DNA of 64,000 nucleotides from Ovis canadensis (GCF_042477335.2 NC_091246.1:180479001-180543000), one strand, 5' to 3'. Shown: positions 9,781 to 21,654, counted from the first letter of the stretch. Made by a program: numbers and translations. The notes: generated by a model from the sequence alone, not told the origin.

Positions 9781-10930
9781 TCATTCACAGCTTCTCACTC
9801 ATTAATCAAATATTTATTGCACATCTGCTATGAACTAGGCATTATACCTGGCAGTGATAAGGCGGTGAGACAGTCAGACAAAGCCCCTGCCTTTGTGACT
9901 GCACAGCCGGAAAAGGAAGACAGGCATTGAGTAAGTGACTGTGATGATGAATACCACAAGAGAGAAATTCTGAGTGCTTCAGAAATGTAATGATGTGACC
10001 AAACATAGATGTGAAAGTCACTCAGTTGTGTCCGACTCTTTGCGGCCCCGTGAACTGTATAGTCCATGGAATTCTCCAGGCCAGAATACGGGAGTAGGTA
10101 GCCTTTCCCTTCTCCAGGGGATCTTCTCAATCTAGGAATTGAACCCAGGTCTCCTGAATTGCAGGCAGATTCTTTACCAGCTGAGCCATAAGGGAAGCCC
10201 AAACATGGATAGCAGGGTTAGAAAAGGCCGTCCTGAGGAGATGGCATGTGAGGAGAAGTCTAGCTCTGTGAAGGAGAGGACTATTCCAGAGAGAGGAAAC
10301 AGCAGTGTGAAAGCTCTGAAGCAATGAGACTAGTACCTTGAAGCACTGACAAATGTTCAGCGTGACTAGAACATACAAAGAGATGTATGGTGTGAATGAG
10401 GCTGACAGATAGAAAGGATAACTAATCCAGGGCCTTGGGCATCATGTTAAGGATTGCAGACGTTTTCCTAAGAACTGTAAAAAACTGTTGAAGAATTTTA
10501 AATAGAGGAGTTAGATAAAAGATTTGTGTTTTCAGTCTGCAGGTATGCTGCAGTTCAAGTGGATTGCAGTGGAAGTGTGGAACGGGTGAATATGAAGAAA
10601 CTGGTTAAGAACCCATTGTCCATGTATAAGGAAGATAGAGAAGTGGATACCTTCGAGATTTTCGGAGGTAGACTCAATAGGTTTTAGCTATGGAATTTGA
10701 GGAAGGAGGAGTCAAGAGATCTTGGGTTTCTGTCTTGAGAAATCATATAGAAGGTTGTGATTGATAGGGACCGTTGAAGGAAGAGCAGGTAGGTTGAGGA
10801 GGTGGGCATGAAGATGTGAGTTCAATATTAGAGATGTATTGGGAGTGCTGGAGAGACAGCAAGTAGGGGTGTTAAGCAGGCACAAGGGATAATTGAGGCT
10901 CTGCAGGAGATTCTCATAGAGTGCATAAAA
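9780..10930 (+). mobile_element. Ancient interspersed repeat, split by Bov-tA
   Basis: Text such as TGAACTAGGCATTATACCTGG, ATTCCAGAGAGAGGAAACAGC and GGGCCTTGGGCATCATGTTA runs for over 1 kb in the order seen in the other fossils of this family in the window. Family name uncertain. Confidence 0.45.
10014..10200 (-). mobile_element. Bov-tA SINE
   Basis: Reverse complement of the Bov-tA layout. The BovA end GTCACTCAGTTGTGTCCGAC comes first on the plus strand, then CTTCTCCAGGGGATCTTC, and the tRNA-Glu-like head GAGCCATAAGGGAAGCCC comes last. It sits inside the older fossil at 9780-10930. Confidence 0.92.
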
Positions 10931-10963
10931 TGAGGTAAGACAAGAGTTATGACTGAGGTCTTG

Positions 10964-11075
10964 GGAATTCCCTGGTAGTCCACACACTCACTAGCAAAGG
11001 CCGGGGTTCAATCTCTGGTCAGGGAAGTAAAATCCCACAAGCCACTTGTTGCAGCAAGGGAAAAAAAAAAAAAAC
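10964..11075 (+). mobile_element. CHR-type tRNA-derived SINE
   Basis: Head GGGAATTCCCTGGTAGTCCA, B-box GGGTTCAATCTC, ATCCCACAAGCC, and an A-rich tail from about 11059. Confidence 0.85.
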
Positions 11076-11171
11076 CCAAACAAACAAAAAACAGATTGAG
11101 GGTTGTGTAGGAAAATATAAACAGTAACCGAGACTCAGGAGAGGCAGGGGTGTGTGGGAGGAGTGGGGAAA

Positions 11172-11392
11172 TGAAAGTGAAAGTGTTAGTTGCTTAGTTG
11201 TATCTGACTCTTTGTGACTCCACAGACTGTAGCCCTATCAGACCCCTCCGTCCTTGGAATTCTCCAGGCAAGAATACTGATGTGGGTGGCCATTCCCTTC
11301 TCCAGGGGATCTTCCTGATCCAGGGAATGAACCCAGGTCTCCTGCATTGCAGGCAGGCTCTTTATTGTCTGAGCCACCAGGGAAGCCCAGAA
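11172..11392 (-). mobile_element. Bov-tA SINE
   Basis: The BovA end (GTGTTAGTTGCTTAGTTGTA) through the tRNA-like head (GAGCCACCAGGGAAGCCC) on the plus strand marks a near full-length antisense copy. AGAAAGATGGGAGGG follows on the right. No clear duplication was identified. Confidence 0.92.
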
Positions 11393-12774
11393 AGATGGGA
11401 GGGAATATGAAATACAATTCTACTAATAGCCCACCCAACAATCATGCTTCTACCACACTCCCCATTGTTCTTTGCTGGCAGAGTTTCCCCACTGAGAGGG
11501 GACCTGCTAGATACTTGTTTTTTCAGACTCCCTTTGGAGCCAGTAGGACCTCATGGGAAGTAGCAGGGGCATGGGTGGTGGTTAGTTTCAGGAGAAATTT
11601 TCCTTAAAAAAAAGAGACACATGGAAGAAAGTACAACCCTTCTTTGCTAGATACGGTTGTGTGTGAACAATGCCCAGTCTGCTGTGGCCAGAGGAATGAT
11701 TTGCTGACACTCTGAGACAGATAGAGTGGAATATGGAAAGCACTCGCATCTGTGATGACTCAAGTCTTATCTTGTGAGAGAATAACTGTCCTCATAGATT
11801 AGGCTACTCTGTAAGTGGGATATTGTTGCTTGTCATATCCCCTGGGATCATCCTAAGCCTCTGTTACCTCTGCATTCTACCAGCATTGTTACAGATGTAA
11901 TTTACTCCCTAATAAACTTCCTGGAAGCAGATCTTCTCTCAGTCTGTGAACCCCCACAAGACAGAACCCCAGTTGCTTGAGAGATTCATACAACTTTCTT
12001 CACTGCTCTTTCTGACTTCTCTCCAGTCCATCCTACACAGTGATGTCATAGCCAACTTTCCCCAAAATTATTTTTAGTATTTTTGTTCAGCTTAAAAATC
12101 TTTACAGGCTCAGGAATTCTCTGGAGGTCCAGTAGTTAGTTAGGACATCATGCTTCCACTGCAGGGGGCACCAGTTTGATCCTTAGGTCAGGGAACTAGG
12201 ATCCCACAAGCTATACAGCACGACAAAACAAAAATGGAAAACAACTTTACTGGCTCTGTAATACCTCTAAAAATAAAGTACAAATTCTGTAGCTCTATGT
12301 TCAAAATCCTCTACAATTTGGCTCCAACCTTCTTTTTCAACCTTCATTCTTCCATTTCCCCACCTGAGCTCCCTGGGCCAACCAGAACGTTGTATCTACT
12401 GTCCAGGCCATGTTCCTGGAAATCTCTGTATTTATTCATTGGTTCCTCTTGCATGGAATTCTCTTTCTCTCAGTCAATACATATTTGAGTGCCCACATGG
12501 GACAGACTGGAGCCCTGGTGCTTGGAATAGAACTATTTGTTGACTGATGACAGCTACTATTTTTGTTCTCAAAAAGCTTAAAGTCTAGCCACTGGAAGAA
12601 ACATAAATAAACATATAATGTGTTGATTTGAGTAAATTGAAAGAACAATGTCTAGGGTATTATCCACAGGAAGGGAAGAGCAGGAATGGTCTTTTGGAGG
12701 AAATGGCAACAGCCCTATTTTTCAAATGAACCTAAATTGCTGATGAAAAGCTACAGCTCAGTTTTACAATCAGA
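11393..12774. other. Intergenic, one SINE, otherwise nothing named
   Basis: Apart from the SINE at 12110-12230 I see no gene. The part at 12470-12660 (AGTCAATACATATTTGAGTG and GGAATAGAACTATTTGTTG) hints at an old fossil repeat but is too diverged to name. Confidence 0.45.
12110..12230 (+). mobile_element. CHR-type tRNA-derived SINE
   Basis: GGAATTCTCTGGAGGTCCAG head, TTTGATCCTTAGGTCAGGGA and CTAGGATCCCACAAGC body, then an A-rich end. It is a diverged copy. Confidence 0.8.
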
Positions 12775-13570
12775 TCCATAAAACAGAAATTTATTGGTGC
12801 ACTGCAGGAAAACTATGAAATGAGTTATGTCTTGTTTTCCTTCCCAACACCCCACATCATTCTGGACTCCAAGGATTTACGGGCTTCTTTGGTACAAAGA
12901 GTGGGTTTGTTGCAATGAGCTCCTCCCTGAGGGATCGTAGATACCAGGCCTGTTCCCGTGTCCAGAGACAGTGAGGAGGAAGGCCAGGTTTCAGTTGGCG
13001 TGTCTCCGACCATTGGAAGAACCTCCCCCCATGACAGCTTGACCAGACACTTGACTCCAGTGTGAATTCTCAAAGTCCGTCTTCAAGCCATCAAAGATAT
13101 AGAGATGGTTCACAGTGATTCTGGGCCGAGATGGGGACCCTTCCCAGTTGGCTGACCATAAATCCTCTCACCTTCCACCTCTTGAATCTATCGGCTCTCC
13201 TCTGTGATGTATCACTACCTGCGGCTTCAGATTTGCCAACAGTTTCCACGGCCCTTTACCCAACACAGGACCACTGACTTTCTTCATGTCTTGATAGAGT
13301 GGGATCCTGGAATGCTTTGGTCCTGCACTTGTGCTAGAGTTCATGGGCTACACTGGTGTCCCAATATTATTGTGCTTGCACAAGATTTTATAAAAGTCAT
13401 GTGCACTTTAGTTTGCCACAGCCTCTCCCACCCATTTACTTCCTTGCTGGCACACAGATATCTGAGTTTGCCGGCTATACACATTGAGTTGGCATCAGAA
13501 TGTGTGCAGGCATGCATGAACAAACCACCTTGGCTGCTGTTTCACCAACCTGCTCAGACCAGCTTCCAGT
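12775..13570 (-). pseudogene. Candidate unidentified retrocopy
   Basis: The minus strand reads like mature mRNA: no splice-like breaks, balanced GC, and an AATAAA at 12795-12790 (CCAATAAATTTCTG) near its 3' end. One frame opens MKKVSGPVLGKGPWKLLANL around 13288-13229 and then hits stops. Another frame holds 82 codons (12825-13073). I do not recognise the parent and see no poly(A) tail or target-site duplication. If real it is old; a 3' UTR copy or chance are the alternatives. Confidence 0.3.
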
Positions 13571-14049
13571 TAAGAAACTGAAAGACAATTGGTCAGGGAA
13601 GGTGGCACAGCTGGAAGAATATTGTAGTTTCTCATGGCCACTTTATCTTGTGAACATTTTATTTCGTATATATTTAAATTCCTGGGTTTATGTTTTTTTT
13701 TTTCCTCCAAAAGATGTGAAGGAGCAACTCGACTTAATTTTCTATCTCCCACAATGCCTCTGTTCTTCACAGATTGAATGAGTTATTAGTGTCATGAGGC
13801 CAAAAGTTCCCCACTACAAAGGTTTTTATTTCAAATTGCACAGATAAAAACCCATCACAAACTGAATTCTTTTCTTGGGAAAAAAACACCAAAGTGTATT
13901 TCTTACTGAAGCTTGAACTATAAAATCCCACACCATGCTTTAACAAAAAGGGTTATTTGTTCCATAGAAATTTTCACTTGTTTACCACTAGGGGAGGCTG
14001 TATGACTTCATGTTGCAAAGCTATTTATATTAAAACAAAACTAAAAAAA

Positions 14050-14072
14050 AAATATATATATATATATATATA
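14050..14072. repeat. (TA)n microsatellite
   Basis: Eleven or so TA units follow an A-run (14044-14051). Simple repeat, probably polymorphic. Confidence 0.9.
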
Positions 14073-14164
14073 AAGGTTAAAAAGTCTCTGTCCTTGCTTT
14101 TTCATGAGTGAAAAGGGGAAGTGTAAAAAAGTAGAATGCTTATGGAAAGCATAATCATTCATCT

Positions 14165-15306
14165 ACAGACCAGAAATCAAATTTGCAACATCCGTTGGAT
14201 CCTAGAAAAAACAAGAGAATTCCAGAAAAACACATAGTTTCGCTTCATTGACTACGCTAAAACCTTTGTGTGGATCACAACAAACTGTGGAAAATCCTTA
14301 AAGAAATGGGAATACCAGGCCACCTTATGTTCCTCCTGAAAAACTTGTATGCAGGTCAAGAAGCAACAGTTAGAACCGGACATGGAACAACGGACTGTTC
14401 AAAATTGGGAAAGGAGTATGTCAAGGCTGTATATTGTCACCCTGCTTATTTAATAACTTATATGCAGAGTATATCAAGCGAAATGCTGGGCTGGATGAAG
14501 CCTAAGCTGGAATCAAGATTGCCAGGAGATATATCAATAATCTCACATATGCAGATGACACCACCCTTATGGCAGAAAGTGAAGAGGAACTAAAGAGCCT
14601 CTTGATGAAGGTGAAAGAGAAGAGTGAAAAAGTTGGCTTAAAACTCAACATTCAAAAAATGAAGATCGTGGCATCTGGTCCCATCACTTCATGGCAAATA
14701 GATATGGAAACAATGACAGACTTTATTTTCTTGGGCTCCCAAATCACTGCAAATGGTGACTGCAGTCACGAAATTAAAAGATGCTTGCTCCTTGAAAGAA
14801 AAGCTATGACAAACCTAGATAGCATATTAAAAAGCAGAGACATTACTTTGCCTACAAGGGTCCATCTTGTCAAAGCTATGGTTTTTCCAGTAGTCATGTA
14901 TGGATGTGAGAGTTGGACTGTAGAGAAGGCTGAGCATCAAAGAATTGATGTTTTGAATTGTGGTGTTGGAGAAGACTCTTGAGAGTCCCTTGGACTGCAA
15001 GGAGATCAAACCAGTCATTCCTAAAGGAAATGAATCCTGAATATTCATTGGAAGGACTGATGCTGAAGCTGAAGCTCCAATATTTTGGCGACCTAATGGC
15101 TAGAGCTGATTCATTAGAAAAGACCCTGATGATGGGAAAGATTGAAGGCAAGTGAAGGGGCTGATAGAGGACGGGAGGATTGTATGGCATCATGGACTCA
15201 AAGGACATGAGTTTGAACAGGCTCCGGGAGATGGTGAAGGACAGGGAAGCCTGGTGTCCATGGGGTCACAAAGAGTTGGACATGATTGAGCAACTGAGCA
15301 ACAATA
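14165..15306 (+). mobile_element. BovB LINE 3' third
   Basis: Starts in the palm region of the reverse transcriptase (text equivalent to NICWIMEKAREFQKN) and includes GQEATVRTGHGTTD (about 14356-14397). A motif-C equivalent now reads YADDTTLMA at 14549-14575. It runs to the CAACTGAGCAACAA end. Frameshifts separate the open segments (14270-14593, 14569-14982, 14958-15155), so it is inactive. Compare the fuller copy at 38489-41218. Confidence 0.93.
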
Positions 15307-15514
15307 GACCAGGAAGAGGATTTTTAGTTACTGTATTAGGATTATGGGTGCACATTAAATATAAAAAGGAAAGGAGATATTTGAATATGTTGTCAGCTTC
15401 ACTCATGACAGTTCAATTTTCAGAAGTAAAGATAGGGTGGCACTCCTGACTCTTCCTATAGATCTAGGTGAATAAGACAAAAGTGGCAGTCCACACAGAC
15501 AAAGACAACAGACT

Positions 15515-15760
15515 TGTGTGCTAAGGGGGAGGGTTTGTGGGAGAGGGATGGATTGTGAGTTTCTGATTAGCAGATGCAAAATATTATATATAGAAAGGAT
15601 AAACCAAGTCCTACTGTATAGCACAGAGAAATATATTTGGTATCTTGTGATAAACCATAATGGAAAAGAATGTGTATATATATGTATAACTAAATCATTT
15701 TGCTGTACAGCAGAAATTAACACAACATTTTAAATCATCTACAGTTAAGTAAAAAAAAAA
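15515..15760 (+). mobile_element. L1 LINE 3' UTR fragment
   Basis: GGGGGAGGGTTTGTGGGAGA, CTACTGTATAGCACAGAG, AATGGAAAAGAATGTGTATA, GCTGTACAGCAGAAATTAAC and a final A-run follow the L1 3' UTR in sense orientation. No ORF is left. Confidence 0.85.
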
Positions 15761-15804
15761 TTTTTTTAATGGCAGTCATTACACAAGGCTTAAGGCAGTA
15801 ATTT

Positions 15805-16060
15805 AAGTGGTTAATCCCATGAACTCGGGAGTCAGCTGTCTGATTGAGGTATACAGCCAATGCTCACTAGCTCTGTGACCTTGGGCAAATTTCCTCACCT
15901 CTCTGACATTTCAGTTACCTCACTGTAAACTGAGGTAATAATAGAACTTACCATTTAGGGCTATTGTGATGATTAAATAAGAACCCTTATAAGTGCTTAG
16001 CAAGTAGTTGGCACATAGTAATTAACTGCTTTACAAATGTTAGCTATTATTTCTGCCTGC
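15805..16060 (+). mobile_element. MIR SINE
   Basis: A diverged but readable MIR: AGCTCTGTGACCTTGGGCAA, then a CCTCACCTCTCTGACATTTCAG block, GGGCTATTGTGATGATTAAA, and GCACATAGTAATTAACTGC at the end. These are the conserved core and 3' parts of this ancient tRNA-derived SINE. Confidence 0.85.
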
Positions 16061-16119
16061 CTGCCAAAACCATGCTTGAGAAAAAATACATACACATGCC
16101 TTTCAGGATTCAAGGCTTT

Positions 16120-16500
16120 TGACTCCTCGGCTCATTTCTTCATTTAATCATAAGACAAATATTTACTGAGAAAGGCACTGGTGGGGGCCGGGGATGTATT
16201 AGTAACAAAGCCATACATGTTTTTCCTGCCCTGAAGATTACATATTGATGGATAGAAAACATTAAGGAACTAATTGGCCAATTACACAATTACTACTGTG
16301 ATTAATGCTTTGAAGAGAAAGCACAGGATATTATTAAAGCTATTACTGGCAGAAGTGACTTAGTCTGGAGGACAGAATTAAGGAGCTCTGGAGGAAGAGC
16401 AGGCTATCTGAAGGAAGAAATATTTGAGGTGGGATGTGAACTGTGAGTACAAGTGAACAGAAGTTGGAGGGTAGGGTGGGAAGAATGTTCCAGGAAGAAG
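16120..16500 (+). mobile_element. Ancient interspersed repeat fragment
   Basis: CAAATATTTACTGAGAAAGG, TTTTTCCTGCCCTGAAGATT and TGGGAAGAATGTTCCAGGAA match the order of the unnamed fossil family seen elsewhere in the window. Weak by eye. Confidence 0.4.
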
Positions 16501-16807
16501 GGAAATTACATGGGGGACAAAAACAATCCACAAGTTATTTATGGATAACTTGTATAACTTACAGGTTTCAGTTATTTCAGGGTTATTTCTCATTGACTTC
16601 ATGATGACTGTTAGTCAGAGGTAGAAGGGGGTGGTTGTGTAAGGGGCTTTGCTCCATCCACTCTTTCAGGAACTCCTGAATTCTCCCATCAGTGGCTCTT
16701 CCTTTCCCTGGCATCGCAGCGATCTTTATGACACTCTCTATATGCAGCCAACATGCAAATTTTAAAGTTTACAGATCACCTGGAAGTCAGGTTAAAAATG
16801 TAGTTTC

Positions 16808-17155
16808 TGGGGCTTCCCAGGTGACTCAGTGGTAAAGAATCTGCCTGCCAATGTAGGAGGAGTCACAGTTTCAATCCCTGGTTAGGGAGGATTCTACCTG
16901 CCACAGAGAAACTAAGTCTGCATGCCATAAGTTCCGAGGCTGTGCTCTGATCCTGGGAACTGCAACCACTGAGCCAACGTGCTGCAAGAAGACCACCTGC
17001 CCTATAGCCCAGGCTCTGCAACAGGTGAAGCCACCGTACTGAGAAACCCGTGTATTACGACTGGAGAGTAGCCCTCACTCACCATGACTAGAGAAAAGCC
17101 CCATGCAGCAATGAAGACCCAGCGCAGTCAAAAATAAATAAGTAAGTAAATGAAA
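16808..17155 (+). mobile_element. Long-form tRNA SINE
   Basis: Head GGGGCTTCCCAGGTGACTCA, B box, then serial CTGCAACCACTGAGCC, GAAGCCACCG and ATGCAGCAATGAAGACCC blocks and an AAATAAATAAG tail. This is the long cetartiodactyl tRNA-SINE with its repeated body. Confidence 0.85.
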
Positions 17156-17234
17156 TTTTGTTAAAAACAAACCAATGTAGATTCTGATTCAAGTTGGTCT
17201 GGGATTGGATATAAGATTCTGCATTTTTTTAAGT

Positions 17235-17405
17235 TTTGTTTTGAAAAATAGTACGTATTTATTTAGGCTGTGCCCCATCTCAGCTGGGGCACACAGGATG
17301 CTTGGTTGCCATATGCAGGATCTACTTCCCAGACCAGGGATCGAACCCAGGCCCTCTGCACTGGGAGCGTGGAGTCCTAGCCACTGGACCTCTGGGGAAG
17401 TCCTG
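17235..17405 (-). mobile_element. CHR-type tRNA-derived SINE, antisense
   Basis: The plus strand runs TTTATTTAGGCTGTGCCCC, GACCAGGGATCGAACCCAGG and CCTCTGGGGAAGTCC, the reverse of the usual element. The gap-free B box is well kept. Confidence 0.88.
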
Positions 17406-17509
17406 AGGTTCTGCATTTGTATCAAGCTCTCTGGTGATACTGATAACTGATGGTTTCTAGCCCCCGCTCTGATTAGCCAGAGCAGGAAGTATCTCTTAGA
17501 TGGTATTAG

Positions 17510-17575
17510 ACAACATATATATTAGAATATATATATATATGTCTAATATATATATACATATAGAAGATATTAGAC
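17510..17575. repeat. Imperfect (TA)n tract
   Basis: Two TA-rich runs joined by ATGTCTAATA, flanked by GTATTAGACAAC on the left and ATATTAGACAACC on the right. It looks like a small duplication grown around a microsatellite. Confidence 0.75.
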
Positions 17576-17581
17576 AACCTA

Positions 17582-17848
17582 GCTGCTGCTGCTGCTAAGT
17601 TGCTTCAGTTGTGTCTGACTCTGTGCAACCCTATGGACGGCAGCCCACCAGTCTCCCCTGTCCCTGGGATTCTCCAGGCAAGAACACTGGAGTGGGTTGC
17701 CATTTTCTTCTCCAATGCATGAAATTGAAAAGGGAAGGTGAAGTCACTTAGTCGTGTCTGACTCTTAGCGACCCTAATTCCATGGGCTCCTCCACCCATG
17801 GAATTCTCCAGGCAAGAGTACTGGAGTGGGTTGCCATTGCCTTCTCCA
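17582..17848 (-). mobile_element. BOV-A2 SINE, antisense
   Basis: Begins on the plus strand with the GCTGCTGCTGCTGCTAAGT end and finishes with GGTTGCCATTGCCTTCTCCA, the full antisense dimer. It sits directly against the 5' edge of the BovB piece at 17849, probably a nested or adjoining insertion. Confidence 0.92.
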
Positions 17849-18327
17849 CAGCATATTAAAAAGCAAAGATATTACTTTGCTAACAAAGGTCCATCTAGTT
17901 AAAGCTATGGTTTTTCCAGTAGTCATGTATGGATGTGAGAGTTGGATCATAAAGAAAGCTAAGTACCAAAGAATTGATGCCTTTGAACTGTGGTGTTGGA
18001 GAAGTCTCTTGAGAGTCCATTGGACTGCAAGGAGATCCAACCAGTCCATCCTAAAGGAAATCAGTCCTGAATATTCATTAAGGTGAAACTCCAATACTTT
18101 GGTCACCTGATGCGAAGAACTGACTTCTTGGAAAAGACCCTGATGCTGGGAAAAATTGAAGGCAGGGGGAAAAGGGGACAACAGAGGATGAGATGGTTGG
18201 ATGGCATCACCGACGTGATGGACATGAGTTTGAGCAAGCTCCAGGAGTTGGTGATGCACACGGAAGCCTGGCGTGCTGCAGTCCATGGGGTTGCAAAGAG
18301 TCAGACATGACCGAATGACTGAACTGA
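17849..18327 (+). mobile_element. BovB LINE 3' fragment
   Basis: Starts AGCATATTAAAAAGCAAAG and passes through GGTTTTTCCAGTAGTCATG (the [12 protein letters not shown] region) to GACTGAACTGAAG. A small deletion near 18080 breaks the frame. Confidence 0.92.
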
Positions 18328-20342
18328 AGAGGTCCAGCACAGAAGGGCATGCATCATTTCTACTTGAATTTCATTGGCCAAAACTCAGAATCACGGTGCA
18401 CCTAGGTGCAGGGGGCTGGAAAATCTAGTCTGGCACATGCCAGCAAAAAAGAGACATCCACCTCCTGCCACAGTTTGCTGAAAAACTAACCACAAATGGG
18501 GAGTATCCCAGTATCTAGCAGAAGATCACCACTTTACAGAACCCAGAGACAAGAGGGTTTGAGGATGTTTGAGGAACTTAGGAAAGTCCAGTGTGGATAG
18601 AACCTGGAAACAGAGAGGGCCAGTGCCAGGTAAGTCTAGAGATGTAGACAGGCAAGGGTCAGAGCATCCAAGACCTGGGAGGTGATAAAAGATTTTGGAG
18701 AGTGAAAAGTCATGTGGCTATTGAACATTTGAAATGTGGCTAGTGCAACTGAGGAACTGAATTTCTATTTTATTTAATTTTAGTTAATTTATTCAATAAT
18801 TTAATTAACTTTACTATCTACATGTGGTGTGTAGTTACAATTCTGGATATCACAGCTCCAGGAATTGGGATCAAATGTTTACATGAGAAGATAACCAACA
18901 ATACTTGATAGTATATAATCAAAAGCAAATAAGTCACATTATGTTATATTGCAGGATACAAGAGCCCGTGGATGAAGACAGTCTATGCTGATGATATTGC
19001 AGAGTCCCTGGATCCAGCCATACCTGAGCCAATAAATTCCCTTGGTTACTTCAACTACCTTGAGTTGGGTTTTTTTTTATAAATTTAAGTGCTATAAACC
19101 GAACAATGTCTACATACAGGTGTTCAATAAGCATCAGATGTTATTTTTATCTCAGTGGACTTGAGTAACCACATTAAGTCTTTATGGGTGAAGCATGCAT
19201 AGGATTCAAGGAAACAGAAATCCCAAATGCTATGTCCTGGTAGGTAGAAGATAACCGTGGTGCAGACTGCAGAATCCACAATAGCCAGTTTAAACAGAAA
19301 AGTAATTAATTCAAGGTTATCTGCTTACAAACCCTCAGGAGGATAAGACTGAGCAGCTTTCAAATCTCCTGGGATTGCACACAGAAACAATCCAACTACA
19401 ACGAGGAATTCTATGTACAGCCTGCCTCTTCCCCGTTCTCTTCCTGATTAGATTTTTCTGGATGTGAATGTGGCTGGTGGAGCCCCAGATCCCATGTTCA
19501 GAACACAGCTTTTCTGAGCAAAAACGAAGCTGAGAATTGTCATCCTGGCTGCTATTTTGGGGTAGAAAGATCTGTATATGTGAGATTTCCCCAAATACAG
19601 GAAGGGTATTTAAAAGGTTTAAATTTGACAGATAACCACAAAAGTGAAATGTTGGAATAATGTAGACAGCAACCAAGGAGGAGTAACTCAAGGACATTTG
19701 TACTGATGTGATGTTGCAGGAGCCAAAATATGAGTGTTTTGTTGGCTTTTGTAGACTAGCCCTTACCTTACCTCAGCCATTAAGGAATGCAGTGCCAAGA
19801 CAGCCAGAGACATGAATTATGCTTATTCTCCAGCTCCTTCCCATCCCCTGACATCACTTAGCGGGAGATCTCCAGACCAGAGAAATATCCAGGGTTCTCC
19901 TGAGCCTTTTAAACAGTTGAAAAATATTTGTTGACAATTAATGGGTGCTTGGAAATAAAGGTATAAGCAAGGTAAGGTCTTTGATCTCATGGAATTCATA
20001 TTCTAGTTGTAGAAACAAAATAAAAGATCTGATAGGGATGATAGGGAGAAAATTGAGATAAAGTGATTGTGTTTGGGTGGCGACATGAAACTGGGTGGCT
20101 TACAGACTTCTCTGCTGAAATGACATTTCTATGAAAGATATAGGAGTTGGTCAGGAGCAAAACATTCCAGGTAGAGGGGAAGAACAGATCAGAGATGTAT
20201 GCTAGACTGAGTTTTGTAAACCAGGATTGAGGAAGTCATTGAGGGATTTGGGCAGGAGAAAATGACATTAGCTGATTACCTTTTACATCATTCTGGCTCT
20301 ATGAAGATGTGGGAACAAGAGCGGAGGTTGGAAGACCAGTTT
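18328..20342. other. Intergenic; fossil repeat near its right end
   Basis: No gene is seen. Around 19000-19075 the text GAGCCAATAAATTCCCTTGG followed by GAGTTGGGTTT resembles the 3' end of an old LTR-type repeat, but I cannot place it. The part 19900-20330 (TGGTCAGGAGCAAAACATTC and neighbours) belongs to the unnamed fossil family. Confidence 0.4.
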
Positions 20343-20755
20343 GTTATTCAGTCACTAAGTCATGTCTGACCCTTTGTGACCCCCATGGACTGCAGCACAC
20401 CAGGCTTCCCTGTCCTTCACTGTCTCCTGGAATTTGTTCATACTCATGTCTATGGAATCAGTGATGCCATCCATCCGGACTATCCATCTCATCCTCCAGT
20501 TTCCTCTAACTCATGTCCATTCAGTCAGTGATGCCATCCAACCATCTCATTCTCTGTCACCCCCTTCTCCTCCTGCCCTCAACCTTTCCCAGCATCAGGG
20601 TCTTTTCCAATGAGTCAGCTCTTCGTATTCGGTGGCCAAAGTATTGGAACTTCAACTTCAGCATCAGTCTTTTCAATAAGTATTCAGGGTTGATTTCCTT
20701 TAGGAGTGACTGATTTGATCTCCTTGCTGTCTAAGGGACTCTCAAGAGTCTTAGG
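20343..20755 (-). mobile_element. BovB LINE 3' fragment, antisense, internally duplicated
   Basis: Reverse of the BovB 3' end, truncated at CTCAAGAGTCTT. An ACTCATGTC..TCAGTGATGCCATCC block occurs twice (about 20443-20474 and 20509-20540), so the copy carries a small internal duplication. It pairs as an inverted arm with 21655-22005. Confidence 0.9.
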
Positions 20756-21067
20756 AAGGCCATTTCTAGCCAATATGGGAAGATGACAGCTTGGACCAGG
20801 GCGGTAGTGATGAAGATGAATCCTAGTATCCTGAGAGAAACTTTAGGACGTGATTTGGAGGCAGAGTCAGTGGAGACTTTTATTGGGTATTTGTGCCTGT
20901 GGTAAATTATCTCAAGATGACTGTAACCATTCTCTTCCATCCTACATGGCTTTTTGCTGCTTTTCTCATCAAGAGGTAGGGTTATTGCCTCTGCTGTGAG
21001 TGGACTCTATGATTTTTTCTTTTTAGCCAACAGAATGCAACAGAAATGACATCTGGGACTTCAATAT

Positions 21068-21590
21068 TGTTACCCCCGAACTGGGTTTCCGTCTTGGTGG
21101 GTGTCCAGCCAAAAGACACAACCAAGCCGAAGATTGGGAGAGGGAAGGATTTATTACTTGTAGCAAGTAAGGAAAACACGAGGGATCTTTCCCAAAGCAG
21201 TGTCTCCCCAAACAGCACATTGGGGAAGATTTAAGCTGAGGCTAACATGCATAGTCATGAAAGGGCTTGAGCAGAGAATTCAGCTTACACCTTGAGCAGA
21301 GTTAAGAGTCCAAGCTTTAGTTGACCAAAGTCATGAGGGTTAGAAAAGGTCAACATCATCATCCTTTAGGTTCCAGTTGTTCTGGTGGCTGAATGCTGGA
21401 GGGGATTTGAAATTCTCTAAAACAGGTCAACAAAGTGCTTCGAGCTAATCTTTGCCATTGAAACAGAACTGTGTCTTTACAACTGATTTATTAACTTTGC
21501 TATTGTTACTTTCCTTGCCTGATAACAAGCTTGTTCTATTCTATTGTTCCCTTAAGGTCATTATTACTGAGACCTGTTCAATAGCAAGCA
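21068..21590 (-). mobile_element. Possible solo ERV LTR, antisense
   Basis: On the minus strand an AATAAA (about 21155-21150) is followed by a pyrimidine-rich CCTTCCCTCTCCCAATCTTC, then GGCTTGGTTGTGTCTTTTGG, and GTTCGGGGGTAACA at the end. This is the layout of an R-U5 region ending in CA. The 5' limit is a guess (a TGAACAGG start near 21580 is possible) and no matching target-site duplication was found. No coding retroviral sequence is attached. Confidence 0.5.
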
Positions 21591-21654
21591 CTGTGACCAG
21601 GGTTAGATCAAAAATAGCTTCTCTAGTATCAAAAATGTATCTAATACTTTTGAA

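Noticed and set aside
10141..10200. tRNA-like B boxes (GGTTCGATCC type) at many places in the window
   Set aside because: All sit in Bov-tA or CHR-type SINEs, next to the SINE-specific CTTCCCTGG heads. None folds as a free-standing tRNA gene by inspection.
14270..15155. Plus-strand frames resembling a protein with YADDTTLMAES
   Set aside because: BovB LINE fragment rather than a gene.
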